Assembly (NCBI RefSeq): GCF_016793595.1
Contig: NZ_JAEULY010000015.1
Location: 186,001-250,000 of the forward strand
Direction: 5' to 3'
DNA length: 64,000 bases
From: Phreatobacter sp.
Lineage (GTDB): Bacteria; Pseudomonadota; Alphaproteobacteria; Rhizobiales; Phreatobacteraceae
Positions 54,067-63,042 of this stretch are shown here, in pieces. Numbering within the stretch: the stretch's first letter is position 1; every line of letters begins with the position of its first letter. A program made the translations under genes and the position numbers. The notes below the pieces were generated by a model. That model searched no databases. It saw nothing but the letters and a program-made list of their open reading frames with translations, and was not told where the DNA came from.

Positions 54067-56457
54067 ATGACCGACCGCCTGTCCATGCTCTCCGCCCTTG
54101 AGCGCAAGGTGCTCTGGCTCGCCTCCTGGACCATCCATCACGCCAACCATGTGCGCGACAATCGCGACGGGCTGAAGGTCGGCGGCCATCAGGCCTCGTC
54201 CGCCTCGCTCGCCACCATCATGACCGCGCTCTATTTCGCGGTCCTCAGGCCGCAGGACCGGGTGGCGGTGAAGCCGCATGCCAGCCCGAATTTCCACGCG
54301 ATCCAGTATCTCGTCGGCAACCAGACGCGCGAGAAGCTGGAGAACTTCCGCGGCTTCAAGGGCGCGCAGAGCTATCCCTCGCGCACCAAGGACGTGGACG
54401 ATGTCGATTTCTCCACCGGCTCGGTCGGCCTCGGCGTGGCGCAGACGCTGTTCTCTTCGCTGGCGCAGGACTATGTGCGCGCCCATGGCTGGGGCGCCGG
54501 CCGGCCGGAGGGCCGCATGGTCGCGCTCATCGGCGATGCCGAGATGGACGAGGGCAATATCTACGAGGCGCTGATCGAGGGCTGGAAGCACGGCCTGCGG
54601 AACACCTGGTGGGTGGTCGACTACAACCGCCAGAGCCTCGACGCCGTCGTTCGCGAGGGCCTGTGGGAGCGTTTCGAGACCATGTTCCGCAATTTCGGCT
54701 GGGACGTGGTGATCCTCAAATACGGCAAGCTCCTCGAAGCCGCCTTTGCCGAGCCCGGCGGCGAGGCGCTGCGCCGGTGGATCGACACCTGCCCGAACCA
54801 GCTCTACTCGGCGCTCTGCTATCAGGGCGGGGCCGCGTGGCGGAAGCGGCTCGCCGACGATATCGGCGATCAGGGCAAGGTCTCCAAACTCCTCGACCGG
54901 CGCAGCGACGACGAACTGGCGCGCCTCATGACCAATCTCGCCGGCCACGACATGCCGACGCTGCTGGAGGCTTTCGAGGCCGTCGACCATGACCGGCCCG
55001 TCTGCTTCATCGCCTATACGATCAAGGGCTTCGGCCTGCCGTTCCAGGGCCACAAGGACAACCATGCCGGGCTGATGACGCCGGCCCAGATGGAGAACTG
55101 GCGGCAGGCCATGGGCGTTCGGCCGGGCCATGAATGGGACCGGTTCGAGGGCCTGAAACTGCCGGCGGCGCAGATCGAGAGTTTCCTGAAGACCGTGCCC
55201 TTTTTCGCCGAGGGCCGCCGCCGCTACGAGGCGCCCAAGCTGCCGATCCCGGCGACGCTCGCTTTCCCCGCGCAGGCCGCCATGTCGACACAGCAGGGCT
55301 TCGGCCTGATCCTCAACGAGATCGCGCGCGCCAGGGAGCCCTTCGCCGACCGGATCGTGACGACCTCGCCGGACGTGACGGTCTCGACCAATCTCGGCGG
55401 CTTCGTCAACCGGCGCGGCCTGTTCGCGCGCCAGTCCATGGCCGACACGTTCAAGCAGGAGCGCATTCCCTCGACCTTCGCCTGGGAGTTCTCCCCCGGG
55501 GGACAGCATATCGAGCTCGGCATTGCCGAGATGAACCTGTTCATCCTGCTCTCGGCGCTGGGCCTGACGCACTCGATCCACGGCGAGCGGCTGCTGCCTG
55601 TCGGCACGCTCTACGACCCGTTCATCCAGCGCGGCCTCGATGCCCTGAACTATGCCTGCTACCAGGATGCGCGCTTCATGCTGGTGGCGACGCCGGCCGG
55701 CGTGACGCTCGCGCCCGAGGGCGGGGCGCATCAGTCGATCGCGACACCGTTGATCGGCATGGCGCAGGACGGCCTTGCCGCCTTCGAGCCGGCCTTCGTC
55801 GACGAGACCGCCGCGATCATGCGCTTCGGCTTCGACTACATGCAGCGCGACGGCGAGGGCGATCCGGACGAGCGGACCTGGCTGCGCGACGAGACCGGCG
55901 GCTCGGTCTATCTGCGCCTGTCGACGCGCACCATCGAGCAGCCGCAGCGGACGATGACGCCGGAACTCGCCGGCGACATCATCGATGGCGCCTACTGGAT
56001 GCGCCCACCCGGCCCCAATGCGCAGGTGATCATCGCCTACACGGGCGCGGTGGCGCCCGAGGCCGTCGCCGCCGCCGGCCTGCTGGCCGAAAGCCATCGC
56101 GACGTCGGCGTCCTCGCCATCACCTCGGCCGACCGCTTGAACGCCGGCTGGACGGCGGCCGAGCGCGCGCGCCAGCGCGGCCATCACGGCGCCATGAGCC
56201 ATGTCGAGCGGCTGCTTAGCCCCCTCTCGCGCGACTGCGGCATCGTCACGGTGATCGACGGCCATCCCGCGACCCTCGCCTGGCTCGGAGCCGTCGACGG
56301 CCACCGTGTCAAGGCACTCGGCGTCGAGCATTTCGGCCAGACCGGCACGGTCGACGATCTCTACCGCCACCACGGCATCGACACCAACGCCATCCTTCAC
56401 GCGGCGCAGGCGCTGACGACCGGCCGGCCGGTCCGCTATCTCAAGGCCCTGCCCTGA
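54067..56457 (+). CDS. Homodimeric 2-oxoacid dehydrogenase E1 (AceE/MdeB-like)
   Basis: 796 residues; E. coli AceE is about 887. Thiamine diphosphate enzyme: GGHQASSASLATIM, FSTGSVGLGVAQTLF, TPP motif GDAEMDEGNIYEA (from about 156) to DYNRQSLD, and LAPEGGAHQSI in the transketolase-like C-half. Decarboxylates pyruvate or 2-oxobutyrate. No E2 or E3 genes are nearby, so it is a stand-alone E1. Linked to an Lrp regulator, a 2-oxobutyrate (methionine/threonine catabolism) role like MdeB is plausible. Not certain. Confidence 0.9.
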   Translation: MTDRLSMLSALERKVLWLASWTIHHANHVRDNRDGLKVGGHQASSASLATIMTALYFAVLRPQDRVAVKPHASPNFHAIQYLVGNQTREKLENFRGFKGAQSYPSRTKDVDDVDFSTGSVGLGVAQTLFSSLAQDYVRAHGWGAGRPEGRMVALIGDAEMDEGNIYEALIEGWKHGLRNTWWVVDYNRQSLDAVVREGLWERFETMFRNFGWDVVILKYGKLLEAAFAEPGGEALRRWIDTCPNQLYSALCYQGGAAWRKRLADDIGDQGKVSKLLDRRSDDELARLMTNLAGHDMPTLLEAFEAVDHDRPVCFIAYTIKGFGLPFQGHKDNHAGLMTPAQMENWRQAMGVRPGHEWDRFEGLKLPAAQIESFLKTVPFFAEGRRRYEAPKLPIPATLAFPAQAAMSTQQGFGLILNEIARAREPFADRIVTTSPDVTVSTNLGGFVNRRGLFARQSMADTFKQERIPSTFAWEFSPGGQHIELGIAEMNLFILLSALGLTHSIHGERLLPVGTLYDPFIQRGLDALNYACYQDARFMLVATPAGVTLAPEGGAHQSIATPLIGMAQDGLAAFEPAFVDETAAIMRFGFDYMQRDGEGDPDERTWLRDETGGSVYLRLSTRTIEQPQRTMTPELAGDIIDGAYWMRPPGPNAQVIIAYTGAVAPEAVAAAGLLAESHRDVGVLAITSADRLNAGWTAAERARQRGHHGAMSHVERLLSPLSRDCGIVTVIDGHPATLAWLGAVDGHRVKALGVEHFGQTGTVDDLYRHHGIDTNAILHAAQALTTGRPVRYLKALP

Positions 56458-57091
56458 CCCCCGGCCCGCGTGCCGAACCGGGACGAAAGGTTGACGGCCG
56501 GCATGCGGGCGCGACCTCCGCGCCTGGATGGGCGGAGCGTCAGGACGAAGCGGCGGTCCCGGCGAGCGCATGGTGTTTCCGGCGGGACCGTGGTTTTCCG
56601 GCAGGACCATGCGGAACTCGTCCTGAAAGCTGCCTTGGACAGCGCGCCGATTGCCGGCCCGACGCGGCCCGGCCGGCGGGCCATAGCGCGAACATCCGGA
56701 AATCAGCGATTCGGACATGGTTCGTTCGCTGATCGATCCAATCGTTAACGGCGTGACGGCGGATTGCCCGCGCGGGACTTTGGCGCGGCGAAACGGGATA
56801 TCGCGAACGAGACTGGGTCGCAGGTCAGCAGAAGCGCCCCGCTCCTTCCTGTCCTACCGCGCCGCGAGGGGCGCGCGGCGGCCGCCGCATCCCGGTTGAT
56901 CGTCAGGCGCGGGAGGCTCGACGCCGAAGCCCGCTCCGCCAGCCGGGCAGGGGAAGAGCGGCCGCCGACAGGCCAGCGGCGAGCAGCAGGGACGCTGATG
57001 CCGGACGGGGCAGATCTTGGCTGAGGGGCCGCTGGAACGGGCCGGAGCCGGCCGCCAGGCGGATCGGGATGGGCGCCCGAACGCCGGAGCG
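56458..57091. other. 634-base stretch without a supported gene
   Basis: No open frame here has recognisable domain content, a convincing ribosome site or neighbour conservation that I can judge. Candidates on both strands (such as minus 56745-57410) are Arg/Pro/Ala-rich, as expected for noncoding GC-rich frames. No tRNA or strong terminator was recognised. Possibly it holds a decayed gene, or promoter sequence. Confidence 0.5.
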
Positions 57092-57475
57092 TCAGGCGGC
57101 GGCGACGCGGCGCATGACGAGGCGTACGCCGCGCGCGACCATGGCCATGACCGAGCCAAGACCGACGAGATGCGAGCCGAAGGCGACGACGGCCAGCGGG
57201 ATCGCGTCCGGCCGGACGAAGGCGGCGGCGACGAGCGCGGGCGCCCAGACGACGGTCAGCAGCGCCGAATTGACCATGGCCCCGGCCAGCGTCGAACCGA
57301 GACCCTCGCCGCAGGTCCAGAGCGGCAGCGGCGCCTCGGTGTCGGCCGCGCAGCCGGCCAGCGCCTGTAGCGGGGCTTCCAGATGCAGCGCCAAGAGCAC
57401 AACCGTCCACAGCGCCGCATAGGCGAGCGCCCAGGCCGGAACGGCGGAGCGCAAACGGGCAAGGATGAAGCTCAC
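57092..57475 (-). CDS. Hypothetical small membrane protein
   Basis: 127 residues, GTG start at 57475. Three hydrophobic segments are seen: about 14-34, 65-85 and 90-115. N-terminus is basic (ILARLRSAV) and the C-terminus is Arg-rich (RLVMRRVAAA), which suggests both lie near the inner face or flank membrane helices. Two Cys (CAADTEAPLPLWTC) lie in the loop after segment 1. No family recognised. Confidence 0.55.
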   Translation of the reverse strand: MSFILARLRSAVPAWALAYAALWTVVLLALHLEAPLQALAGCAADTEAPLPLWTCGEGLGSTLAGAMVNSALLTVVWAPALVAAAFVRPDAIPLAVVAFGSHLVGLGSVMAMVARGVRLVMRRVAAA

Positions 57476-57584
57476 GGCTTTGGGCTCATGGCGGCGCGGG
57501 AACGCTCCTGTGACAGCCCGCTCAGTCTAGCCGGGAACTCCTAAGAAGCCGTTCCGCGACATGCGGAAAGACGAGGCCTTGCCG

Positions 57585-58280
57585 TCAGGAACGGCCGCTG
57601 CGGGCCGGCGGCATGACCAGCCTGTCGCGCCGGCAGGCCCGGCGATCGATCTCCTGGCAGGCCGTGAAGTTCATGTCGCGGCCGATGCAGATGCGCACCT
57701 CGCGCAGCCGGCGCTCGTCGCACTGAACCGCGATCATCTCGCGCGTGAGGCCCGGATTGGCGCGCACGAAAGCGTCCTCCACCTCGTCCGGCGATACGGT
57801 CCGGTAGTCGGAGACGGTCTCGAACTCGGCGGGGATGCGCACCTTGGCGCGCGCCTGCCTGACGCGCTCGAAGAAGACCGAGGCCGAACGCTCGCCCGAA
57901 CAGGTGCCGTGCTTGGCCCATTGGTGGCGGACGAGGCCCGGGGCCGGCATGATGTCGAGCATGGCATTGACGGTGCGGCGCTCGAGCTCCGGCGCGGGCA
58001 CCTGGCAATATTCCGGGAAGCCGCGGGTGAATTGCGGCCAGAGCCCATGCACGACGAAGTGAAAAGGCCGCTCGCCCGCGCATTGCATGGAGCGCGCGCT
58101 GCGCTCGCCCGACGCTTCGCAGAAGGACGGCGACCAGGACAGCGCCAGAACGTAGAAATCGAACTCGCCGGGCGTGACGCCATGGCGGGCCTGCGCCGCG
58201 GCCGGAGCCTGGCCGGCGGCCAGCAGCAGGGCCGCGCCGACCACGACAGAACGCAACAGGGCTGCAAACCGCTTCGCCAT
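57585..58280 (-). CDS. Ribonuclease T2 family protein, secreted
   Basis: 231 residues from the ATG at 58280 with GGAGGAG five bases upstream. Signal peptide ALLRSVVVGAALLLAAGQAP, cleaved near AAAQA. RNase T2 catalytic segments: CAS I FHFVVHGLWPQ (H78) and CAS II RHQWAKHGTCSG (H119, K123, H124). The Glu normally next to the first His of CAS II is Gln here. Cleaves RNA through a 2',3'-cyclic phosphate; periplasmic scavenging is likely. Several Cys suggest disulfides. Confidence 0.93.
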   Translation of the reverse strand: MAKRFAALLRSVVVGAALLLAAGQAPAAAQARHGVTPGEFDFYVLALSWSPSFCEASGERSARSMQCAGERPFHFVVHGLWPQFTRGFPEYCQVPAPELERRTVNAMLDIMPAPGLVRHQWAKHGTCSGERSASVFFERVRQARAKVRIPAEFETVSDYRTVSPDEVEDAFVRANPGLTREMIAVQCDERRLREVRICIGRDMNFTACQEIDRRACRRDRLVMPPARSGRS

Positions 58281-58428
58281 GATCTCCTCCAGCACCGTGC
58301 CGCGAAGATTATTGGCGCGATGAGAACAAAAAAAGAACGTATGTTACCGGATGCCGCCCGCCACGCCAGCCTGCCGGCTGATCCGCCGCACCGGGGCCCG
58401 GCCGCCGCTCAGCCGCCGGCAGGCGCGC

Positions 58429-58983
58429 TCAGGGCCGCGCCATGCGGCAGGCGGGGTCGAAGCTGCGGCCGCGATCGAGGCCGTGAACGCACCACTCGAC
58501 GCCCCATGTGAAACCGGCAAAGCCCTGGTCTTCCATGATGGCGTAGCTGACGGTGCGCACGCGGCCGTCGGAGAGATGGGCGCGGCCGGTGCAGTAGCGG
58601 CGCGGAATATTGTTCTGGCCCCAGGGATTGCTCGCCACCACGCGCAGGCGGTCGAACCCGGCAATGGTCAGCGGCGAATTCCAGAACTTCGCCTCCTTCT
58701 CGGCGAACCGCGCGCGGATGCGTTCCAGGGCGGCGCTGTCGTCACAGGGCAGCAGCGCATTCTGGAAGCGCGGATCGCGGAACAGGACCGCGCCGGCCAG
58801 CCCGAGGCGGCCGAGCTGGTCCGCGCGCGCGCGGGGATAATCGCCGCCCGGCACGCGGCCGGTCGTATAGGTCGAGCCGTTGAGCCCGCGCGGGCCGTCG
58901 CCATACCAGAGGCCCTGGGCCGAGGCGTCGGTGGCGATCAGGGCGAGGCCGAACAGGCCGGCAAAAAGGGCGCAAATCCGCAT
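58429..58983 (-). CDS. Secreted protein of unknown function
   Basis: 184 residues from the ATG at 58983 (GGAG nine bases upstream). Signal peptide RICALFAGLFGLALIATDAS, cleaved near ASAQ. Mature part is rich in aromatic residues and has Cys in LLPCDDS, RYCTGRAHL, EWCVHGLD and DPACRMA, an even number that fits disulfides in the periplasm. VSYAIMEDQGFAGFTWGVEW is a notable C-terminal block. Next to RNase T2 on the same strand; function unknown. Confidence 0.75.
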   Translation of the reverse strand: MRICALFAGLFGLALIATDASAQGLWYGDGPRGLNGSTYTTGRVPGGDYPRARADQLGRLGLAGAVLFRDPRFQNALLPCDDSAALERIRARFAEKEAKFWNSPLTIAGFDRLRVVASNPWGQNNIPRRYCTGRAHLSDGRVRTVSYAIMEDQGFAGFTWGVEWCVHGLDRGRSFDPACRMARP

Positions 58984-59067
58984 GGCAGGATGCTCCGGGC
59001 AGGTTGCGCGACGATCCACGTCCCGGCGGCCGGGGTCAAGAGCGGCCAGGACACAGTCCGGCCGGCT

Positions 59068-59643
59068 TCACGGCCGCCGGATGCGCACGTAGAGCGCGCC
59101 CGCCCCGCCATGGGCGATGCCGGCTTCCTCGAAGCCGATGACCAGTGGGCGCATGTCCGGCAGCGTCAGCCATTCCGGCACGACGCGGCGCAGCACCCCG
59201 CGCTCGGCATAGGCGTCGGGCCGCCATGGGTCGTCGTCGAGGCCGCGCAGCCGCTTGGGCGCGCCCTTGCCGGTGATGACGACGACGAGACGGCAGCCCT
59301 CGGCCTGCGACCGCCGCAGGAAGGCGACGAGGCGGCGATGCGCGGCCTCCTGGGTGAGGCCGTGCAGGTCGATGCGGGCATCGACCTCGGCCATGCCGCG
59401 CGAGAGCTTGCGCCGGAGACCCTTCTCCAGCGCCGCCAGCGGCGGCGGCGCGGGCACGGCAGGGGCCGCCGGGACCTTGCTCCTGACCGGCGGCTTGCGC
59501 GCCGTCGCGGGCGCCGCCTCCGGCTCCGGCGCGGGCTCCTCGGCCGGCGGCATGCGCGCGGGGTCGAGCGGCTTCACGCTGCGCGCCACATGCGACCAGA
59601 GCTTGCGGTCCTCGGCCGAAAGGCCCCTCGGGCGGCGGCTCAT
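59068..59643 (-). CDS. Smr-domain protein
   Basis: 191 residues. An N-terminal basic and Pro/Ala-rich region (about 1-75) is followed by a Smr domain (about 88-185): DLHGLTQEAAHRRL, VVVITGKG, VLRRVVPEWL and ALYVRIRRP. Smr domains bind or nick nucleic acids. ATG overlaps the mltA stop by four bases, so it is translationally coupled to a murein enzyme, as in other Rhizobiales. Confidence 0.92.
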   Translation of the reverse strand: MSRRPRGLSAEDRKLWSHVARSVKPLDPARMPPAEEPAPEPEAAPATARKPPVRSKVPAAPAVPAPPPLAALEKGLRRKLSRGMAEVDARIDLHGLTQEAAHRRLVAFLRRSQAEGCRLVVVITGKGAPKRLRGLDDDPWRPDAYAERGVLRRVVPEWLTLPDMRPLVIGFEEAGIAHGGAGALYVRIRRP

Positions 59644-61193
59644 CGGCGCGGGCGCGGTTCGGGCACCGGCACCTCGGTCGCGTCGGGTGAAATCGCCCGC
59701 GGCAGCAGCACGTACCAGTCGGCGCGGTGGCGGATGCGGCCGGCGATCGAGCCCGCCTCCAGTCCGGTGCCGATATAGAGGTCGCCGCGCGCCGGGCCGA
59801 CAATGGCCGAGCCGGTGTCCTGCATCACCATCAGCCGGCGGAAGGGCTCGCCCGTCTCGGTCGGGCCGGTCGGCAGATGCGCGTCGATGAAGACCGGCGT
59901 GCCGTAGGCGTGAACGTTGCGGTCCACCGCGATGGAGCGCCAGTCGGACACCGGCACGCCCTGCGCGCCGACCGGGCCGTCCTCGGCGGACAGCTCGGTC
60001 TTCACCCGGAAGAAGACATAGGAACGGTTCTGCCAGCGGATGTCGCGGGCGGGCTCCGGGTTCTGCGCCATCCAGTTGCGGATGAAGTCCATCGACATCT
60101 CGGCGCGGGTGGCGATGCCGCGCTCGATCATGACCCGGCCGACCGGCACGTAGCGGTGGCCGTTATGGGCGGCATAGCCGATCCGCAGCGTCGAGCCGTC
60201 GGCGAAGCGCAGCCGCGCCGACCCTTGAATCTGCGTGAACATGACGTCGACGGGATCGCGCGCCCAGGCGATCTCCAGCCCACGGCCATCCAGCGCGCCC
60301 TGCTCGATCTCGCCACGGTCGAAATAGGGCTGGAAGCGCCCGCCGACCCAGCGGCCGGCGCCGGAGCGCGCATCGAACCCGGCTGTGCGGCCGCGCGCCG
60401 AGGCGAGGTCGTCCGGGCGCAGCATGAAGGGCGCGGTGAATTCGTCGGTGCGCTCGCGCGAGGCGAGAACCTCGGGCTCGTAATAGCCGGTGAGGAAGCC
60501 GTCGGCCTCGATCTGGTCGCCGAACCGGGCGAAACGCACGGCCCGGAACTCCGCCTCGAAGAAGGCGCGCGCGGCCTCGCGGCCAACCGGCTGCGGCAGC
60601 GCCAGCGCGCGCGGGCAGACCTCGCGCAGCGCCTGCCAGACGACCGGCGCGGAACGCGGCGGATTGCGCGCGGCCATCACCTGCCGGCAGGAGATCAGAA
60701 AGGCCTTGAGGGCCAGGTCCTGCCGGTCCTCGGCCCAACCAGGCACGGCGGCGAAGGGCACCGCCTCGCTCCAGGTCTCGGGATAGACGAAGGGAAAGCC
60801 GGACGGATGCACCGCAAGTTCGGGCGGAGCGGCCGTCGCGTCAGCGGCGGGAGGCGTCGGCTGCGGTTCTGTCGGCGACGGTCCCGGACCGTGGGGCGGC
60901 AGGGAGGCTTGCGGACCGGGAGGGGCAGGTTCCACCGAGGGAACGGCTGCCTGCTCGGACGAAGCGGGCGCGGCGGGCGATGGCGCGGGCACCTCCGCCG
61001 ATTGCGGGGTGGCGGGAGACGTTTCGGCGGCAGATTGCGGGACGGCGGGGGACGACCCGGACGCTGCCTGCTGCGGCCGCAGGAGGATCAGAAGGTCATT
61101 GGAACCGGCGGCGGCCGGACCGGCCAGCCCGCACAGGGCCACCGCCGCCGCGAGGACCGCGACGCTCGCGGCGCTGGTCCTGCGGCCGGCCAT
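59640..61193 (-). CDS. mltA: Membrane-bound lytic murein transglycosylase A (MltA)
   Basis: 517 residues, much longer than E. coli MltA (about 365). Signal peptide SAASVAVLAAAVALCGLAG with a possible non-lipobox Cys. A Pro/Ala/Ser-rich spacer (about 40-130) precedes the MltA barrel: LTGYYEPEV, FMLRPDDL, FTQIQGSARLRF, YAAHNGHRYVPVGR. The C-terminal 3D domain has LMVMQDTGSAIVGPARGDLY, which carries the catalytic Asp. Cleaves peptidoglycan to 1,6-anhydro muropeptides. First of mltA-smr. Confidence 0.93.
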   Translation of the reverse strand: MAGRRTSAASVAVLAAAVALCGLAGPAAAGSNDLLILLRPQQAASGSSPAVPQSAAETSPATPQSAEVPAPSPAAPASSEQAAVPSVEPAPPGPQASLPPHGPGPSPTEPQPTPPAADATAAPPELAVHPSGFPFVYPETWSEAVPFAAVPGWAEDRQDLALKAFLISCRQVMAARNPPRSAPVVWQALREVCPRALALPQPVGREAARAFFEAEFRAVRFARFGDQIEADGFLTGYYEPEVLASRERTDEFTAPFMLRPDDLASARGRTAGFDARSGAGRWVGGRFQPYFDRGEIEQGALDGRGLEIAWARDPVDVMFTQIQGSARLRFADGSTLRIGYAAHNGHRYVPVGRVMIERGIATRAEMSMDFIRNWMAQNPEPARDIRWQNRSYVFFRVKTELSAEDGPVGAQGVPVSDWRSIAVDRNVHAYGTPVFIDAHLPTGPTETGEPFRRLMVMQDTGSAIVGPARGDLYIGTGLEAGSIAGRIRHRADWYVLLPRAISPDATEVPVPEPRPRR

Positions 61194-61217
61194 GAACGCT
61201 CTCGCTCCCGTGCCGGA

Positions 61218-61955
61218 TCAGGCGCCGGCTTCGGTGGCGATCAGTCGCCAGTTCGGGTCGCGGTCCGTCACATTGCGCGCGAAGGTCCAGACATCGGTGA
61301 CGTCGGTGACGCGATCCGGCGAGCCATCGACGACATTGCCGCCGCGGTCGCGGGTCGCGGTGACCAGCTGCGAGACGAATTTCAGCGTCACCTGCGCCTG
61401 GTCGCCACGCAGCTGGGCGTCGGTGATCCCGGCCTTCTCGATGCCGACGAAGCGGGTCTCGACGCTCTCGCCACGGCTCTCGCGGTCGCGGATCGCGGCC
61501 TCGAAACCGTCGAACACGTCCTTGGCGAGCAGGTCGCGCAGGGTCTTGCGGTCGCCGGAGGCGAAGGCGAGCACGATCATCTCATAGGCCGCCTTGGCGC
61601 CACCGACGAAGCCGGCCGGCTCGAACGAGGCATCGCGCGAGGCAATGGCGTCGAAGCCGCGGGCCAGCGGCGAGCCGGGCGGCGCGATGTCGCCCCAGCG
61701 CGGCTCGGACGGATCGGCGACGGGGAAGGGCGGCGGCGCGGCGCCGTTGCGGGCCGGCATCGGGATGACCTCGCCCGGGGGCTGCGCGCCCGGTCCGCCG
61801 TCCCGGCCGCCCATCTCGCGATTGTTGTTGTCGCGGGGCCGGAACGGATCGCGCTCGGAGCCGGTTTTCGTCCCCAGCACGCTGCGCAGGCGGAAGAAGA
61901 TGAACACCGCAAGGGCGAGGAAGATGATCGTATAGATGTCGAATGCGTTGTTCAT
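61218..61955 (-). CDS. timA: Tim44/TimA-domain protein
   Basis: 245 residues from the ATG at 61955. One N-terminal membrane segment (about 7-24, IYTIIFLALAVFIFF) anchors a low-complexity linker (Gly/Pro/Asn) and a C-terminal Tim44-like domain (about 100-243: FASGDRKTLRDLLAKDVFDG, TDVWTFARNV). Alphaproteobacterial TimA resembles the mitochondrial import component. It lies 24 bases upstream of mltA on the same strand. Confidence 0.9.
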   Translation of the reverse strand: MNNAFDIYTIIFLALAVFIFFRLRSVLGTKTGSERDPFRPRDNNNREMGGRDGGPGAQPPGEVIPMPARNGAAPPPFPVADPSEPRWGDIAPPGSPLARGFDAIASRDASFEPAGFVGGAKAAYEMIVLAFASGDRKTLRDLLAKDVFDGFEAAIRDRESRGESVETRFVGIEKAGITDAQLRGDQAQVTLKFVSQLVTATRDRGGNVVDGSPDRVTDVTDVWTFARNVTDRDPNWRLIATEAGA

Positions 61956-62142
61956 GGCGGCCGTCTTTCGGGAGCGGAGCTCGACCCACGCGATCATCCG
62001 CGAACTGGTTCGTAGTCTACCCGCAGTCGGACGCACAAATAAGGCATTTTTTTCGGATCGCCAGCGGCCCGCGCCGTCGTGTCGCGGCGAGGGGAACCGG
62101 CCCGGCCACCCCCGCCGCGTCGTCGATGCCCCCCGATTTGCC

Positions 62143-63042
62143 TCAGAACTGCTTCGCCAGGCGCGGATCGAGCGCGTCGCGCAGGCCGTCGCCGAGCAGG
62201 TTCACCGCAAGGACCGTGACGGAGAGGAACAGGGCCGGAAACAGCACGATGTAGAACTTGACCTGCCAGAGCGCCCGGCCCTCGGCCATGATATTGCCCC
62301 AGGACGGGATGATCGGCGGCGTGCCGGCGCCGATGAACGACAGGATCGCCTCGGTGATCATGGCGGCGGCGCAGATATAGGTCGCCTGAACGATGATCGG
62401 GGCCAGCGTGTTCGGCAGGATGTGCTTGACGATGATCACCGGCGTCGAGGTGCCGGAGGCGATGGCCGCATCGACATAGGGCTGCTCGCGCAGGGACAGC
62501 ACGACGCCGCGAACAAGACGCGAGACGCGCGGAATCTCCGCGATGGTGATGGCGAGGATGACATTGCCGACCGAGCCCCGGGTCAGCGCCATCAGCGCCA
62601 CCGCGAGCAGGATCGAGGGGATCGACATGATGCCGTCCATCACGCGCATCAGGACCGCATCCACCTTCCTGATGTAACCGGAGATCAGGCCGATGATCAG
62701 GCCGCCGATGGAGGCGCATATCGCCACCGAGAAGCCGACGATCAACGAGACGCGGGTGCCGTAGAGCACGCGCGAATAGATGTCGCGGCCGAGCATGTCG
62801 GTGCCGAACCAGAACTGCGCCGAGGGCTCGCGCGTGCGCAGGCGCGTCGAGATCGCCGTCGGGTCGATCGTGCCGAGGAAGGGCGCGAAGATGGCGATGA
62901 ACACCACCGAGAACAGGATCACCGTGCCGATCGTGATCGTCGGGTAACGGCGGACGAAGCGAAGGGGGGTCATGCGCCGGCGTACGGGGGACTGCTCGGC
63001 GACGTCGATGGGAGCGGAGGTATCGGGGCTATGCGCGGTCAA
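62143..63042 (-). CDS. Dpp/Opp-type ABC transporter permease (DppC family)
   Basis: 299 residues; TTG start at 63042 overlapping the upstream permease stop (TTGA), with GAGG nine bases before it. An ATG at 62973 is a possible later start. About six membrane segments; EAA loop EIPRVSRLVRGVVLSLRE followed by ILPNTLAPIIV. Imports peptides or similar solutes with DppB and ATPases; the binding protein and ATPases are not visible. Confidence 0.9.
   Translation of the reverse strand: MTAHSPDTSAPIDVAEQSPVRRRMTPLRFVRRYPTITIGTVILFSVVFIAIFAPFLGTIDPTAISTRLRTREPSAQFWFGTDMLGRDIYSRVLYGTRVSLIVGFSVAICASIGGLIIGLISGYIRKVDAVLMRVMDGIMSIPSILLAVALMALTRGSVGNVILAITIAEIPRVSRLVRGVVLSLREQPYVDAAIASGTSTPVIIVKHILPNTLAPIIVQATYICAAAMITEAILSFIGAGTPPIIPSWGNIMAEGRALWQVKFYIVLFPALFLSVTVLAVNLLGDGLRDALDPRLAKQF

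Noticed and set aside
54037..56718. 893-residue minus-strand open frame
   Set aside because: Antisense to the E1 dehydrogenase; Arg/Gly/Ala-rich with no domain motif. A product of GC-rich codon bias.
56745..57410. 221-residue minus-strand frame in the 56.5-57.1 kb gap
   Set aside because: Arg/Pro/Ala-rich with no recognisable domain and it partly overlaps the small membrane protein in another frame.
59727..62015. 762-residue plus-strand open frame
   Set aside because: Antisense to mltA and timA; no ribosome site or domain.
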